This document shows positions 10,362 to 22,397 of a stretch of DNA of 64,000 bases, in pieces. Source of the stretch: Arachis hypogaea (Eukaryota > Streptophyta > Magnoliopsida > Fabales > Fabaceae); assembly GCF_003086295.3 (NCBI RefSeq), contig NC_092053.1, positions 112,981,506-113,045,505 on the forward strand. The letters run 5' to 3'. Position 1 is the stretch's first letter, and every line of letters begins with the position of its first letter. The notes under the pieces were generated by a model, which saw nothing but the letters and a program-made list of their open reading frames with translations, made no database searches and had not been told where the DNA came from. The translations under genes and the position numbers were made by a program.

Positions 10362-12668
10362 CACAAATCCCCCTATTTAATTATCCCATTAGCGAATGCA
10401 AATACCTACGATTATTTATGGATATTCTTTGAAAAATTTAGAAAAAAATTAACAAAAAAAAGACTATAATATAATAATCATAAAATAATCAATTCAATAT
10501 AATTCAATATAACTCATAATATATTCATTATAAAAAATAACATTTAAAAAAATATAAAAACATCTTCTAACATAATAACATAATATAATATTTTAGAGCA
10601 AAACTATGCAACATAATGACGAACTTAAGAGGCAGAGAAAATGAATTAGAGGAAGAGTAGATACAAAATCAATGCTAAAGATGAGTTTAGAAAGAAAAAA
10701 AAAAGATTTTAAATTGGAGACAGGAATTAGGATTACCAAATTTAAGAAATATATATATACATATATATATCCCTCTATTTAATTATCCCCTTAGCGAATG
10801 CAGATACCCACGAATATTTATGGATATTCTTTGAAAATTTTTGAAAAAAATAACAAAAAAAATTATAATATAATAATCATAAAATAATCAATTCAATATA
10901 ATTCAACACAACTCATAATATATTCATTATAAAAAATAATATTTAAAAAAATATAAAAACATCTTCCAACATGTTGGAGATAAGTGTGTGTCCAATAAAA
11001 TACTATTGTGAATTATTATTGTTATTATTATTTCTTTTTATAAGAATAAACTTTTATAATTTATGATAGTGTCCTTAATTAAAATTAGAAACGAATAATT
11101 ACGATAGGGATCGTAATAATGAGATATACGTTTTTTGAGTACTTTTAATTTAAATTGTTCTTAATCGTAGAATCACTAAAAATGGGACATTAGTGATTCG
11201 GATAGATTAATATATATATAATAGTCTTCATTGGAAGAAGATTAATAGATCTCATTTATTAAATTATATATATAAATGGTATATATAGAGATATAACCAT
11301 TGAACTGACTCACTCTAAGAATTCCTAATGGTTATAGTTACCGTATATTTGTCAATAGGATATTCTTATGATGAACATAATATTAGAATTTTTCTTTGAC
11401 CTGCGACTATCATAGTAATTGACAATGTATTTGTTATACTTTGATTTCGGACACCTAACACCCTACAGTGTTAGTTGAATGGACATTGGGTATGATTTAA
11501 ATACTTGTAGAATTAATGATTAGTCAAAATGGAATCCATCAACTATGGTAATGAGTTTGAGCTCTACGATTATAATGAATGAAATAAACAATGCCTTGGC
11601 CAAGGGGTTTGAATGAATTAAGAAATGAGTTTCTTAAGTCATTCATAATTCATTATAATAATGGTAACAAGTTAGAGTTTGACAATTAAACCGTACTCTA
11701 AAAGTTAGCCAAGAGCTGAAAAGATGGAAGGAGTTGTATTTTTTGTTCATCTTGGGTTCTTAGTAAAAATATTATTACTTCATACTATCAGGTCGTCAAG
11801 GAGCGTTGCTAGACGCCAACCTTGATTAGTAAATTTAGTATGACTAATTTACTACCCGCTTAGTATTGAACCTATGGGGTCACACACTAACGAGTGTTCT
11901 AATCCTTGGTAAATAATCATTTAATTATTATTTTGATTAGATCAAATAAATAATTATATTAATTCAAATGGAATATTATTATATTCTTTGCTAGCACCAT
12001 GAATATAATAATATGATAATTGAGAATATTAAATAATTAATTATTTATTCTATGATGAGTTTTAAATATGGATAAGATCCAACTGATTCTGTTTCAAATT
12101 AAATTGTAATCTGATTCACAAATCAGACACCAATCTCATACTATATATATGTGTATATGATAAAAGAAAGAACACACAAGTTTTTCTTTTACCTCCACAT
12201 ACACAAAAATATTCCAATTCTTAGTGAAGAATTGCTGGTGCAAGGAGTTGCAAGAAATTTCTCAGTTAAATCCATTGGTCAAGGAGTTGACAACAAGGAT
12301 CAGTCTCGGTGTGGATACACATAGTACCTTCGTACTATCGAAGGAGAAAGTTTTCATTCACTAGGGTACTCAGGTATTGGCATCTAACCCATCTTATTTC
12401 AATAAAGTTTTAAGCACAAAATAGATCAATAGGATTACTTTATTACTTCCGCTGCGTGTTATGAACACTTGTAATCCTACACAACATAATAACATAATAT
12501 AATATTTTAGAGCGAGACTGAACGACATAATAACGAACTTAAGAGACAGAGAAAGTGATTTAGAGAAACAGTAGATACAAAATCAAGGCTAAAGATGAGT
12601 CTAAAAAGAAAAAAACAGAATTTAAATTGGAGACAGGAATTAGGATTACCAAATTTAACAAATATATA
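10362..12668 (+). repeat. Tandem duplication of ~400 bp inside S1
   Basis: The stretch starting CCCCTATTTAATTATCCC at about 10370 and ending TTTAAGAAATATATATATA is followed at about 10771 by a second copy starting CCCTCTATTTAATTATCC. That copy is split by the solo LTR and ends near 12668 (TTTAACAAATATATATATA). The second copy differs by point changes only. Confidence 0.85.
10972..12481 (+). mobile_element. Solo LTR, copia-type
   Basis: The 1,510-bp block starts TGTTGGAGATAAG and ends GTAATCCTACA, the short inverted TGTTGGA/TCCTACA ends of a Ty1/copia-type LTR. It is flanked by CAACA on both sides (10967-10971 and 12482-12486). The neighbouring uninserted duplicate at about 10570 reads CTTCTAACATAATAAC through this site. 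No internal region, PBS or coding sequence is present, so it is a solo LTR left by LTR-LTR recombination. TTCCGCTGCGTGTTATGAACA near its end is typical of plant copia LTR ends. Confidence 0.9.
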
Positions 12669-13195
12669 TATATAAGGATGAATCAGTAATTTTATATTCG
12701 CGTGGATTTAACGGGTCCCTTGAAAATGGTACTTATGTCCCATCCCAGTCTATTTCACGTGTACAGGTCTTAACTCGTAAAAATATTTCACTGATCCCCA
12801 TTTAGTCCCAAATTACAAATAATCCGGCAAATATCCATTTGGCTAGTCTTTTTTATCATTCCAATTGCTAGCATTTGTTGGTTCGTGACGAGAAACTACT
12901 CTAGCGACTTAGTAAATTCCTAGATAACCAAAGTTCAATCTATATCATTCTCGTAAAGTCATATATATCCTTGTTATCACAATATTAATAAAAAATAAGT
13001 GGTTAAACACTAAATGAGTCACATTTTTCATATATATAACAATGGCTAATATCATATATTATAACTTGTGAATTCATATTATAAAATATTGATAAGTTTG
13101 GACAACTTTAAAAAAAAATAAAAAATATTAAAAAATTTATGGTTGATTCATAAGATTTTGTTTTTAGAAATTTGTCTATAGTCTATGATTAATAA

Positions 13196-13978
13196 TGGAA
13201 TTACATATATGCTACTTATCTTATATGTATTTTATTTTATTTGATAGAAACTTATACTTTTTTTTGTATCAATGATGTTAGTAACAATAGAGAGATTTTT
13301 ACCATTACATAAAATTATAGAAAAATTAAAAACAAATTTTGTTGATATTTTTTTGATAATTCATTTAATTTTTAATTTAAATTAAAATTAAATTATATAT
13401 TCAATTTTTATTTGTTTGTTTATTATAATAATTATTTGTAATAGATAATATATTTAAGTATTTTTGAAAGAAACGGTTCAATTTTACACAATTGAAAGAT
13501 AACCATGAAACTGAATTTAAGACAAAGTGAAATATAATAAACATATTGGGAGTAAAAGTTAAATAAATAATTAAAAATAAGATAAAAAAAAGCAACTAAA
13601 AAAATAGAAATAGGCAGAAAAGACTATATATGTAGTCAATAAAAAATACACTGCAAAAAAAATTTAGTATAAATCAATGAATATAAAATATGAAAGAAAA
13701 AAATCAAGATATGTTCCTATTAAAAAATTTAAAAAAAAATATTATGAAAAAGAACTTATTAATATATAAAGTTCTAAAAAATATTACAGAAAATTTGAAA
13801 TATTAATAAATAAAATAGTAACACCCTTAAAAACTATTATTCAAAATACATAAAAAAAATATATAAAATAAAATCATAGAAAATTTTGACAAAATAAAAA
13901 AAATTACAAAGATTATAACGAAAGTACAAAAAAAAAAAGAAAAAAAAAATATAAAGTACATTCTAATTATATATATAT
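13196..13978. other. AT-rich DNA, no gene
   Basis: Over 80% A+T by eye. A stretch at about 13680-13975 is homologous to 15913-16215. The short minus-strand ORFs are lysine/asparagine-rich chance ORFs. Confidence 0.5.
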
Positions 13979-14955
13979 GGGAAGTTCTATGGTGGCATTG
14001 GTTTTAGTGGCTAAGAGTGGCATAAGTTTGACCAACAAATAAAATATTGACACATGATAAAAAAAATTAAATCTAAAACTAAAATGATTCTCTCTTTTTT
14101 ATAATTTCTTATAATTACTTTTATCAAAATAATTTTTTATAATTTCTTATAATTACTTTTATCAAAATAATTTTTTATAATTTTTTTATAATTATAAAAA
14201 TAATTTAAAAAATATTAAAATAATTTTTTAATTATATTTATAATTATTATTTTATTATTATTTTTATTTTTTAAAAATAATTTCTTATAATTATTTTTAT
14301 AATTATTTTTACTAAAATGATTTTTTTATAATTATTTTTATTTTTTAATTATTTTTATTATTATTTTTTATCAAAATAAATTTTTTTATAATTATTTTTT
14401 CTTTTTGTAATTTTGGAAAACTAAAACCAAAATAATATCTCTCTTATAATTTTTTATGATTACTTTTAAAGTAACACCAAGAGGAAGAATATTATTTTGG
14501 TGTTAGTTTTTTGAAATTACAAAAAAAATAATTATAAAAAAATATTTTTTAGAAATAAAAATAATAATAAAAATAATTAAAAAAAATAATTTTGGTGTTA
14601 TTTTTAGAAATTATTAAAAATAATAATAATAAAAATAATTAAAAAATAAAAATAATTATAAAAAATTATTTTAGTTAAAATAATTATAAAAATTATTTTT
14701 AAAAATAAAAATAATAATAAAATAATAATTATAAACATAATTATAAAATTATTTTGGTGTTTTTTTTTTAAATTATTTTTTATAATTATGAAAATAATTA
14801 TAAGAAATTATTTTGATAAAAATAATTATAAAAAATTATAAGAGAGAAAATCATTTTGATTTTAGATTTAATTTTCTTGCCATGTGTCAATATTTTACTT
14901 GTTGGTCAACTTTATGCCACCTTTAGCCACCAAAACCCATGCCACCATAGAACTT

Positions 14956-14958
<3 letters not shown>
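13979..14958. mobile_element. Long palindromic element (foldback/MITE)
   Basis: The left end GGGAAGTTCTATGGTGGCAT and right end GCCACCATAGAACTTCCC are inverted. The similarity continues inward for more than 100 bp (GTTGGTCAA, TATTGACACATG, AAAATCATT and their complements). The centre is an AT-rich series of TTATAATTATTTTTATCAAAA units that also pair across the dyad, so most of the 980 bp can fold into one hairpin. Flanks are (TA)n, compatible with a TA target duplication but not proof of it. Confidence 0.8.

Positions 14959-14993
<35 letters not shown>
14959..14993. repeat. (TA)n microsatellite
   Basis: About 17 uninterrupted TA units directly abutting the palindromic element. Confidence 0.9.
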
Positions 14994-14997
<4 letters not shown>

Positions 14998-17900
14998 ATA
15001 GGTAAAAAGTTTAAATTAAATTCATTTATTTCATTTTATTATTTATTATTGATTAAATAATTTAATATTTATTTTGGTCAAATCAAATAATTAGTATAAT
15101 TAATTATTTATACTTAATGTTATTTATTTAGTAGTATAACTGAAACATATTGAAATATCAAGAATAAACCTAAAACTAAATATTAAGGATAAATTTAAAA
15201 AATTTATATTTACTATCTTATAATTTTTTAATTAAAAATAGGAAATAATATATTTATAAATAAATAAAAATTATTATTAAAAATTGAATATCAAGATAAA
15301 ACAAAAATAAATTATAACTTGTAAAAACAATTTATAAGATTTGTTACACAAATATTAAAATGTATGAATCGTGATGTCACTAACACAAATACAAAGCATA
15401 CAATATAAATAAATGTATAAAAGTAGAAATAAAATTTTCAAACTCAATCAATGTAACAATAAATGAAAATCTTTAAGCGAAAGATGGGAAAACCCCACTT
15501 TCTTTCCTGTAGTCCTGAATTTTGCACAAAATATTTTCTTTCATTTAAAATAGAATAACTTACTGTCTTTGAAAAAAAACAATAAATGAAATTTTGTTAT
15601 TTATCTACTAAACGCGGTAGTAAATACGAGACAAAATGAAATCATATTTTTATAAATATATTTACAGATAACTAAAAAATTAAAAACAAACACACTTAAC
15701 AACATAGAGCATCAATGGTAAAATATAACCCAAAAAAATCACTTAAATTAAAAAAGAACATGCATGTGATGAATTATAATAAATTTATATATGAGGAGTA
15801 AAAATAAAATAAAAAATAAAATAAAGAGAACAATTAAAAGAAGTAAAAGAAAGTAAAATAAATAATGTGTGGAATAAATAAAAAATGTATTGTAATAGAA
15901 GATTAATATAATCAATGAATATAAAAGATAAAAGAGAAAATTAAAATACGATCTCATTAAACAAATTTCAAGAAAAAAATTTGAAGAAGAACCTATTAGT
16001 CAACTTTTATAAAAATATTATAAAAATTTTAAAATGTCTTTAAATAAAATAATTCTATTAATCAAAATATATAAAAAAATAATTGATATAAAATGAAATT
16101 ATAAAAAAAATTAGCAAAATTAAGATAAAAAACAAAAATAAAGAAATTACAAACATCACAGGTGAAGCACAAAATAGAGAGGAAAAAGAGATAGAAAGCA
16201 TATTCTAATTATATATAATTAAAATATATTGTAAAATTATTAAATTGAGAAATTGAATTGATGTTTAAAAATGATGACTAAAAATAATAAATTCTGATGA
16301 CTAAAAATAATAAACTAAACTAAAAAAAATTTGAAAATATTATTTGAGAATATAGGAATCATAGAATAAATATAGGATTATATATACATTAATAACAAAA
16401 TAAGATCGTAGCATATAGAATTGGAATCCTTCAATATTTTTAAATAAATTAAATGAATTCATTTAAAAATAATAAATATTCATTCACTACAATGATTAAT
16501 ATCCATTTTATTTACTGGACTGTATTAATAAGAGAGCAATTAAAAAATATATGTGACCAGTTTAAATAATTTATTTAAGTATCAATTAATTAATACATAG
16601 TATAATAAGATAATAAATTAAATTAAATGAATTCATTTGTTTCATTGCCTTATATATTATTTATTAAATCATTTAATATTTATGTGGTTTAATGAATCAA
16701 ACAAAATTTTAAATAATTTAATATCTATTCTAATTAAATTAAATATTTGATTAGTTATTATTGATGTAATTTAATGAATCAAATAAAATATTAAATGATA
16801 GAATATTATTTATTCTAGTAAAGTCAAATTAAATCTAATTAATTAGTTATAATTAATACAGTTGAATGAATCAAACACATTAAATTAAAAAATAATTTAG
16901 CTAACCACATTTTAAAATATTTATTTTTCAATATTTTTTATAAAATATTTCTTTTTATAATGTTTCTAGCCTATGCTCTAAAGGCACAGTTAGTAGAGCC
17001 CATTAAAAAAATACTTAATTAGTTAATACAAATAATTAGTATACTTGATTTGGTTCAATAAATTAAAATAAACAAATGTAAAAAGAAGAGGTAAAGAAAA
17101 AGTGAATGAATAAAAATGTGTAGCTATCAAAAGAAAAGAAAAAAAATTATTTTTTAGTTTTTTATTTATTAATTATTAACTTATTATAATTAATTTCACA
17201 CCATTTATTATGTGTTATTCATCTTACAAATTAACACAATCAATTAGTTTAATTATAAATAATTAATTATAATTGATATAACTCATTTCACTATATTTTC
17301 TAAAAAAAAAATTAAAAGGACACTTTTTAATTTTTTGTTAAAATAAAATAAAATAAAATACATAAACTGAATAGATATAAATCTGAAAATTATAAAATTT
17401 TATTAACAATTCAAATAAATTAGTACCATAAAACTGAATTCGATGTCTATTTAAAATAATTACTGACATTCTATTCTTCTAATTATTAATAATTTAAATA
17501 AAATAATACCCTATCACTTATTTTTTTATTTATTTTAGGTAATTACTAACATTTTATTTTTTAGTTATTTTCTTGGCTTATTTATCATTCATGCTTTTGA
17601 TTAAATATATTAATAAATAAATAAACTAAATTAACTACCTCTATTATACTTGGATTATTCAACAATTCAACATAATCTTTTCAATTTGGAATTAACTACT
17701 AACCATAGAAAATAGAAAATTTAGAGTAATTTAGTATTATGAACATTAGTTAATTGTAAAATAACCTAAAATCATAATGTAATTTATTTTTAAAGAAATA
17801 ATCTAGCATTATTGTTAATTAAGGAAAAACCTAAAATTATAATGCATTTTATTTTAAAGAAACAATCAACCATTAACATCAATAAATAGAAACTATCGTC

Positions 17901-18978
17901 AAAATGCTTTGATTAAAAATATGAGAGGTTAATTACTATTCATTATTAATAACATATCGATTATATCAAAAAATAAAAATATATTAGCATCACAAGTAGA
18001 ATTTTATAAAAAAAAAAAGGTATATATATATATATATTGAATTTAAAAAATAAAGATTGTTAAGTAATTATGATTTTTTTTAAATAAATAGTAAAAATAA
18101 AATAAATGTTATAAACTATATTATTTCATAAATAACCCTTTTAAGTTGTTAATTATGTTTAGCATGGTTTATTTGTATATCATTTAAATTGGCATTATTT
18201 TTATAACGATCATTTAATCTTAATAATTGTTAGAATTTTTGATGCCTTACAATAATTATCTATAAAGAAGAAACATATATATTATGAAAAAGTTATTAAA
18301 TAAATTTATTCTTTTTTCCCTATTTTCGTATTAAAAAATTTTTGTTCTATATTTTTTAAACTATTATCATGTTATTATAATTGTTAAATAATATTGAAAA
18401 AAATCTTTAAAAATAGAAATAGCGATGACACTTCGAATAATTAATTTAATAGAATTAAACTTAAACGAATAAGATGATTCAATTAATTATACAAATAATA
18501 ATATATTTATAAATATTAATAATAAAAATAGTCTTACTAATGTAAATGACCAATACAATAATTATATGAAAAAATTAAATAATTACATAATTGCATAATT
18601 TTCAAGATCCTATATGATTGAATTTAATGGACAAATTCAAAAATATCTATATGATAATGTCCTAATATTTTAGCATGCTGTAAATTATACTATAATTTTA
18701 TATATCATATTATAACTTTAAGTCAACTTCTTAAACACATAAAGTACACATGATAAAAGAGAATATTACAAAATAAAATTATAGTAAGATTATTTAAAAA
18801 TACCGTAAAAAAGACACCTCTCTTTTGTTAATTAAAAGCTAGAAAGAAAGAAATATGCACCTAATAATGAGCAACTAATAAAATAGACAAAAATCTTAAA
18901 AAAATAAAAAAAATGAAATGTATAAGTAGTGATAAAAGAAATAAAAATTAAATAAATTATAAAAATTGTACTTTAAAC
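14994..18978. repeat. AT-rich, internally repeated DNA
   Basis: No gene. Diverged repeats are visible. A TTAAATTAAATTCATTTATT...AAATAATTTAATATTTA block at about 15010 recurs at about 16615 and, beyond the hAT element, at about 20270. A TTAATTATAATTGATATAA motif recurs near 17260, 20400, 20490 and 20580. The 13680-13975 stretch recurs at 15913-16215. These look like remnants of an old AT-rich dispersed or tandem repeat. Confidence 0.5.
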
Positions 18979-19175
18979 TAGGGATGACAATTTTCCCCGG
19001 CGGGGCGGGTATCCGCGGGGAATTACCCGGCGGGGGACAGATTTGGGGAGCGTTTTCTCCCCGCGGGGACGGGGACGGGGACCCGTATAATAAATAGGGC
19101 GGGGGCAGGGATAAAAGTACCCGCCCCGTGGGTACCTGTTTAATCCCCACTATATCAAAAAGACCAAAATACCCT

Positions 19176-19229
<54 letters not shown>

Positions 19230-20146
19230 TTTCCAAACCCTAAAATTCTAATACCGTCACTCCTTCCCTTCTCAAAATTTTGACCCTTTCATCTTTCAAA
19301 GATTCTCTCCCACTCTCCCCTCACTGCCTTCCGCCGCCCTCCTACCTCTCACCGCGACACCACCAAGCTCCTCCTCTCGACCCCTCTCACCCTCAAGTAA
19401 CCGCCGCACCACCGTCGCACACCAGAACCCAGCCAGAGGACGAGGAAAACGTCGTTGTCGTCTCACCTTCCTCCTTCCCTTTTTCCCTTTTCTTGTCGTG
19501 TTCTGCCCCTTCTTCGTTGAACTGCCTGCCATGGTGTCGCCTCATTGTCATCGCCAAATCGAGTCTCCTTGCCGCTGTCAGATTATCTTCATCTCACGGA
19601 CATTGGCGTCAGATCTCCTTGCGTGCCATCCTTCCTCTTCATCAGCGCCACAGATCTGGGCGTCACCGTGCATCGCCATCTTCCCGTCGCCGTCTACTCT
19701 ATCTCTCGGTCTATTCTTCACCGCTGCTGACTGCACCTGCCTTGCCATCTACAAATATATGTATTTAATTTTTTTTTGAAATCTATTGTTAATCTGCATT
19801 GTATAGATCTGGAATATTTTTTAATTGTTCAGAAATCTAGATTTTTATAAAATCTACATAGTATAGATTTGAGTTATTTAAAATTGTTCTAAAATCTGAA
19901 TTGTTAATTTCTGTTGTTATGAAAGTTGCAGTGATAATGTGCATTGTTCTGAAATGAGAATTTAATTTGTTTGAATTTTTTAATTTTTTTTTAAAAAAAA
20001 TCCGTGGAGATATCCACGGGGAATGAATATCCGCCGAATATCAGGGATCCGTTACCCGTCGTGGATATGGGACGGGGACGGGGACTTTTTGGGAGCACGG
20101 GGCGGGGGGCATGTCCCCGCTCCCATGGGATCCGTTGCCATCCCTA
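18979..20146. mobile_element. hAT-superfamily non-autonomous element
   Basis: The ends TAGGGATGACAA and TTGCCATCCCTA form a 12-bp TIR with one mismatch. CTTTAAAC flanks both sides (18971-18978 and 20147-20154), an exact 8-bp duplication as expected for hAT. Subterminal regions are rich in GGGGACGGGGAC-type motifs. The interior holds a (TA)n run, a C-rich block with overlapping ORFs of 78-162 codons that match nothing known, and AT-rich DNA with repeated TATAGAT and AATCT motifs. No transposase. The C-rich block starting after TTCCAAACCCTAAAATTC resembles a captured 5' UTR or first exon, which is inference. Confidence 0.9.
19179..19226. repeat. (TA)n microsatellite inside the hAT element
   Basis: About 24 uninterrupted TA repeats. 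Confidence 0.95.
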
Positions 20147-20153
20147 CTTTAAA

Positions 20154-20156
<3 letters not shown>

Positions 20157-20223
<67 letters not shown>
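20157..20223. repeat. (GA)n microsatellite
   Basis: About 33 uninterrupted GA units three bases beyond the hAT target duplication. It produces arginine-glutamate ORFs that are not genes. Confidence 0.95.
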
Positions 20224-20225
<2 letters not shown>

Positions 20226-20463
20226 AAAATTACATTATGATCTCGTATAAATAGATGACATTGAAAAAAATAAACTAATTAAATTAATTCATGTATTTTG
20301 TTATCATATTTATTATTTACTAAAATAATTTGATATTTACTCCAATCTAATCAAACCAAATAATTAATATAATTAAATAAATTAATTAATTGATATAATT
20401 AATTATAATTAATCAATTTATATAAATTGTAATAAATTGTGAGATTTGAATGTCTAATTAAAT

Positions 20464-20640
20464 TAATTAATTAATATCATTAATTAGTTATAATTGATTT
20501 GCTTTACAGAATTAAAAGAAATAAATTGAAAAATACTCTCAGAAACATATAAATTAATTAATTGATATCATTAATTAGTTATAATTGATTTACTTTATAG
20601 AATTAAAAGAAATAAATTGAAAAATACTCTCAAAAGTATG
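20464..20640. repeat. 91-bp tandem duplication
   Basis: Two copies of a unit with ATATCATTAATTAGTTATAA and GAATTAAAAGAAATAAATTG, offset by 91 bp (ATATCAT at 20474 and 20565), about 95% alike. Part of the AT-rich repeat block. Confidence 0.85.
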
Positions 20641-21160
20641 TTATGTCAGCTCCATTATTAAGTGTAGAAATCCGATTTTTATATAATAGAATAGATGTCA
20701 TACAAATATATGCATAAAAAATGTGTCACTAACATTAAACATTCTTTTAGTGTAAATTTTAAAGTTCTAACGAAGTAATAGGTGTCTAATCGATTAAATC
20801 TATACTCCATATGCTAGTACCAAAAATCACACACATTACTTATACCCTCCAAGTTCAAGAGTTTACAATTTTAAGCACTTATATGGCCTTGTGCTCATCC
20901 TGGTTTCATGAATATTTACGAGAATAAAACCTCTAAAATTCTCGATTAGAGCGGCACCACTCTTATATTCATATAGGTGGAATCTTTTGATAGATAATAT
21001 TATTATTCCATTAAGAGTTTAAACTCACCCTCCTAATTTATTGTAAATAGCACTAAATCCTATACCTTAGTGCTCCAATTGCTAAATAACTTGTTATTAC
21101 CCATTAAACCTTAAAACTAATGGTCTACTATAATAAGGTTGGGTTTCCATCATTTAGCAA
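20641..21160 (-). mobile_element. 3' non-coding part (and probable LTR piece) of the copia element
   Basis: It lies directly downstream of the copia RNase H remnant on the minus strand and has no ORF. It probably includes untranslated sequence and part of a 3' LTR, but I could not define an LTR boundary because no second copy exists in the window. Confidence 0.5.
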
Positions 21161-22397
21161 TAATAGGTTTTAATCCCATTTTAACAGTAGTCTCTTTGAT
21201 TTTATCCCTTAACAAACCTTTAGTCAAAGGGTCTGCTAAATTTCCTTAAGATCTTACATAAGTGATGGTAATTACACCATCATCTACTAGTTGCCTCACA
21301 AACTCATATCTCAAACTTATATGTTTAGACTTTCCATTATAAACCTTATTATATGCTCGAGACATGGTTGATTCACTATCACAGAAGATTGAAATGGCTG
21401 TCGTCTGCTGTGGCCACAACTTTATATCATATAACAAATTTCTTAACCATTCTGCTTCTTTACCTGCGGCTGATAAAGCTACAAACTCAGCCTCCATAAT
21501 AAAATGTGTAATATATGTTTGTTTCTTTGAGGCCTAACTTATTGCTCCACCACCTATGGTGAAAATCCATCCTGAAGTGGATTTGTTGTCACTAAGATTT
21601 GTAATCTAACTTGTGTCAGAATAACCTTCTAAAACTGTGGAATAATCACTATAATGTAATCCCAAGTTTATGGTTTTCTTGAGATAACCAATAACTCTTG
21701 TTATAGCTTTCCAATATTGATTGCTAGGCTTTCCTGTATACCTTGATAATTTACACACAGCAAATGCTATATCAGGTCTAGTACAATGCATTGCATACAT
21801 TAAACTTCCTATAGCACTAGCATATTCTAATTGTGCTATAGGTCTTTCCATGTTTCCTTCTAATTTAAGATTAGGATCATACGGCGTATTGGATTCTTTA
21901 ATTGTGAGATGATCAAACTTTTCCAATACCTTTTTGATATAATGAGATTGACTTAAAGTAAAACCAACTTCATTCTTATGCACCTTTATGCCTAATATTG
22001 TATCAACTCCATTCAAACCCTTCATCTTGAATTTAGAAGTTAGATACTCCTTCGTTATAGGAATTCCTTCTAAATTTGTTCTGATGATTAATATATCATC
22101 AACATATAAACAAATGATTACTCTATAATCTTTAATAAATTTTGAGTAAATACTTTATCCGCACTATTATGTGAGAAGCTATTTGATGACACCACTGAAT
22201 CAAATTTCTCATGCCATTGTTTAGGCGCTTGTTTTAACCCATACAAAGATTTAATTAATTTACAAACTTTCTTTTTATTTTCGGGTAGCACATAGCCTTC
22301 TGGTTGCTCCATATAGATTTATTCATTAAGATCTCCATTTAGAAAAGCCATTTTAACATCCATTTGATGTATATGAAGCTTATGTATGGATGCTAAT
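21161..22397 (-). pseudogene. Ty1/copia reverse transcriptase and RNase H, decayed
   Basis: In minus-strand order this holds the end of the copia RT and the RNase H. First comes HIHQMDVKMAFLNG (RT), then MEQPEGYVLPENKKKVCKLI followed by KSLYGLKQAPKQWHEKF. Next is the LGIKV...SQSHYIKKVLEKF region, then YASAIGSLMYAMHCTRPDIA. RNase H follows with EAEFVALSAAGKEAEWLRNL and NKVYNGKSKHISLRYEFVRQ, ending GNLADPLTKG. The YVDD motif is not in an intact ORF. Several in-frame stops and a frame change interrupt it. The solo LTR 22398-24107 splits the RT from its upstream part. Confidence 0.9.

Larger units (their letters stand above)
10130..13195 (+). repeat. Old repeat segment S1 (inverted relative of 32866-53135)
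   Basis: Once inserted elements are removed, the complement of this segment aligns along its length with segment S2. Shared landmarks are CTAACTA near the 53056 junction, the GCGAATGCAGATACC/TATGGATATTC block, the ACATAAGTACC and CGCGTGGATTTAACGGG block, the GGGACTA(A/G)ATGG block, CACGAACCAA(C/T), and GTTATATATATGAAAAATGTGAC. Its middle resembles the hAT element at 18979 (GGGATCC/ACGGG-rich ends), so S may contain an old hAT relative. No coding capacity. It is interrupted by the solo LTR at 10972-12481. Confidence 0.75.

Noticed and set aside
19280..19779. Four overlapping ORFs up to 162 codons in the hAT interior
   Set aside because: They overlap on both strands in a C-rich block, with no domain and no codon preference. 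Better seen as a captured untranslated or leader sequence.
20004..20240. ORFs of repeating Arg-Glu
   Set aside because: They are translations of the (GA)n microsatellite.
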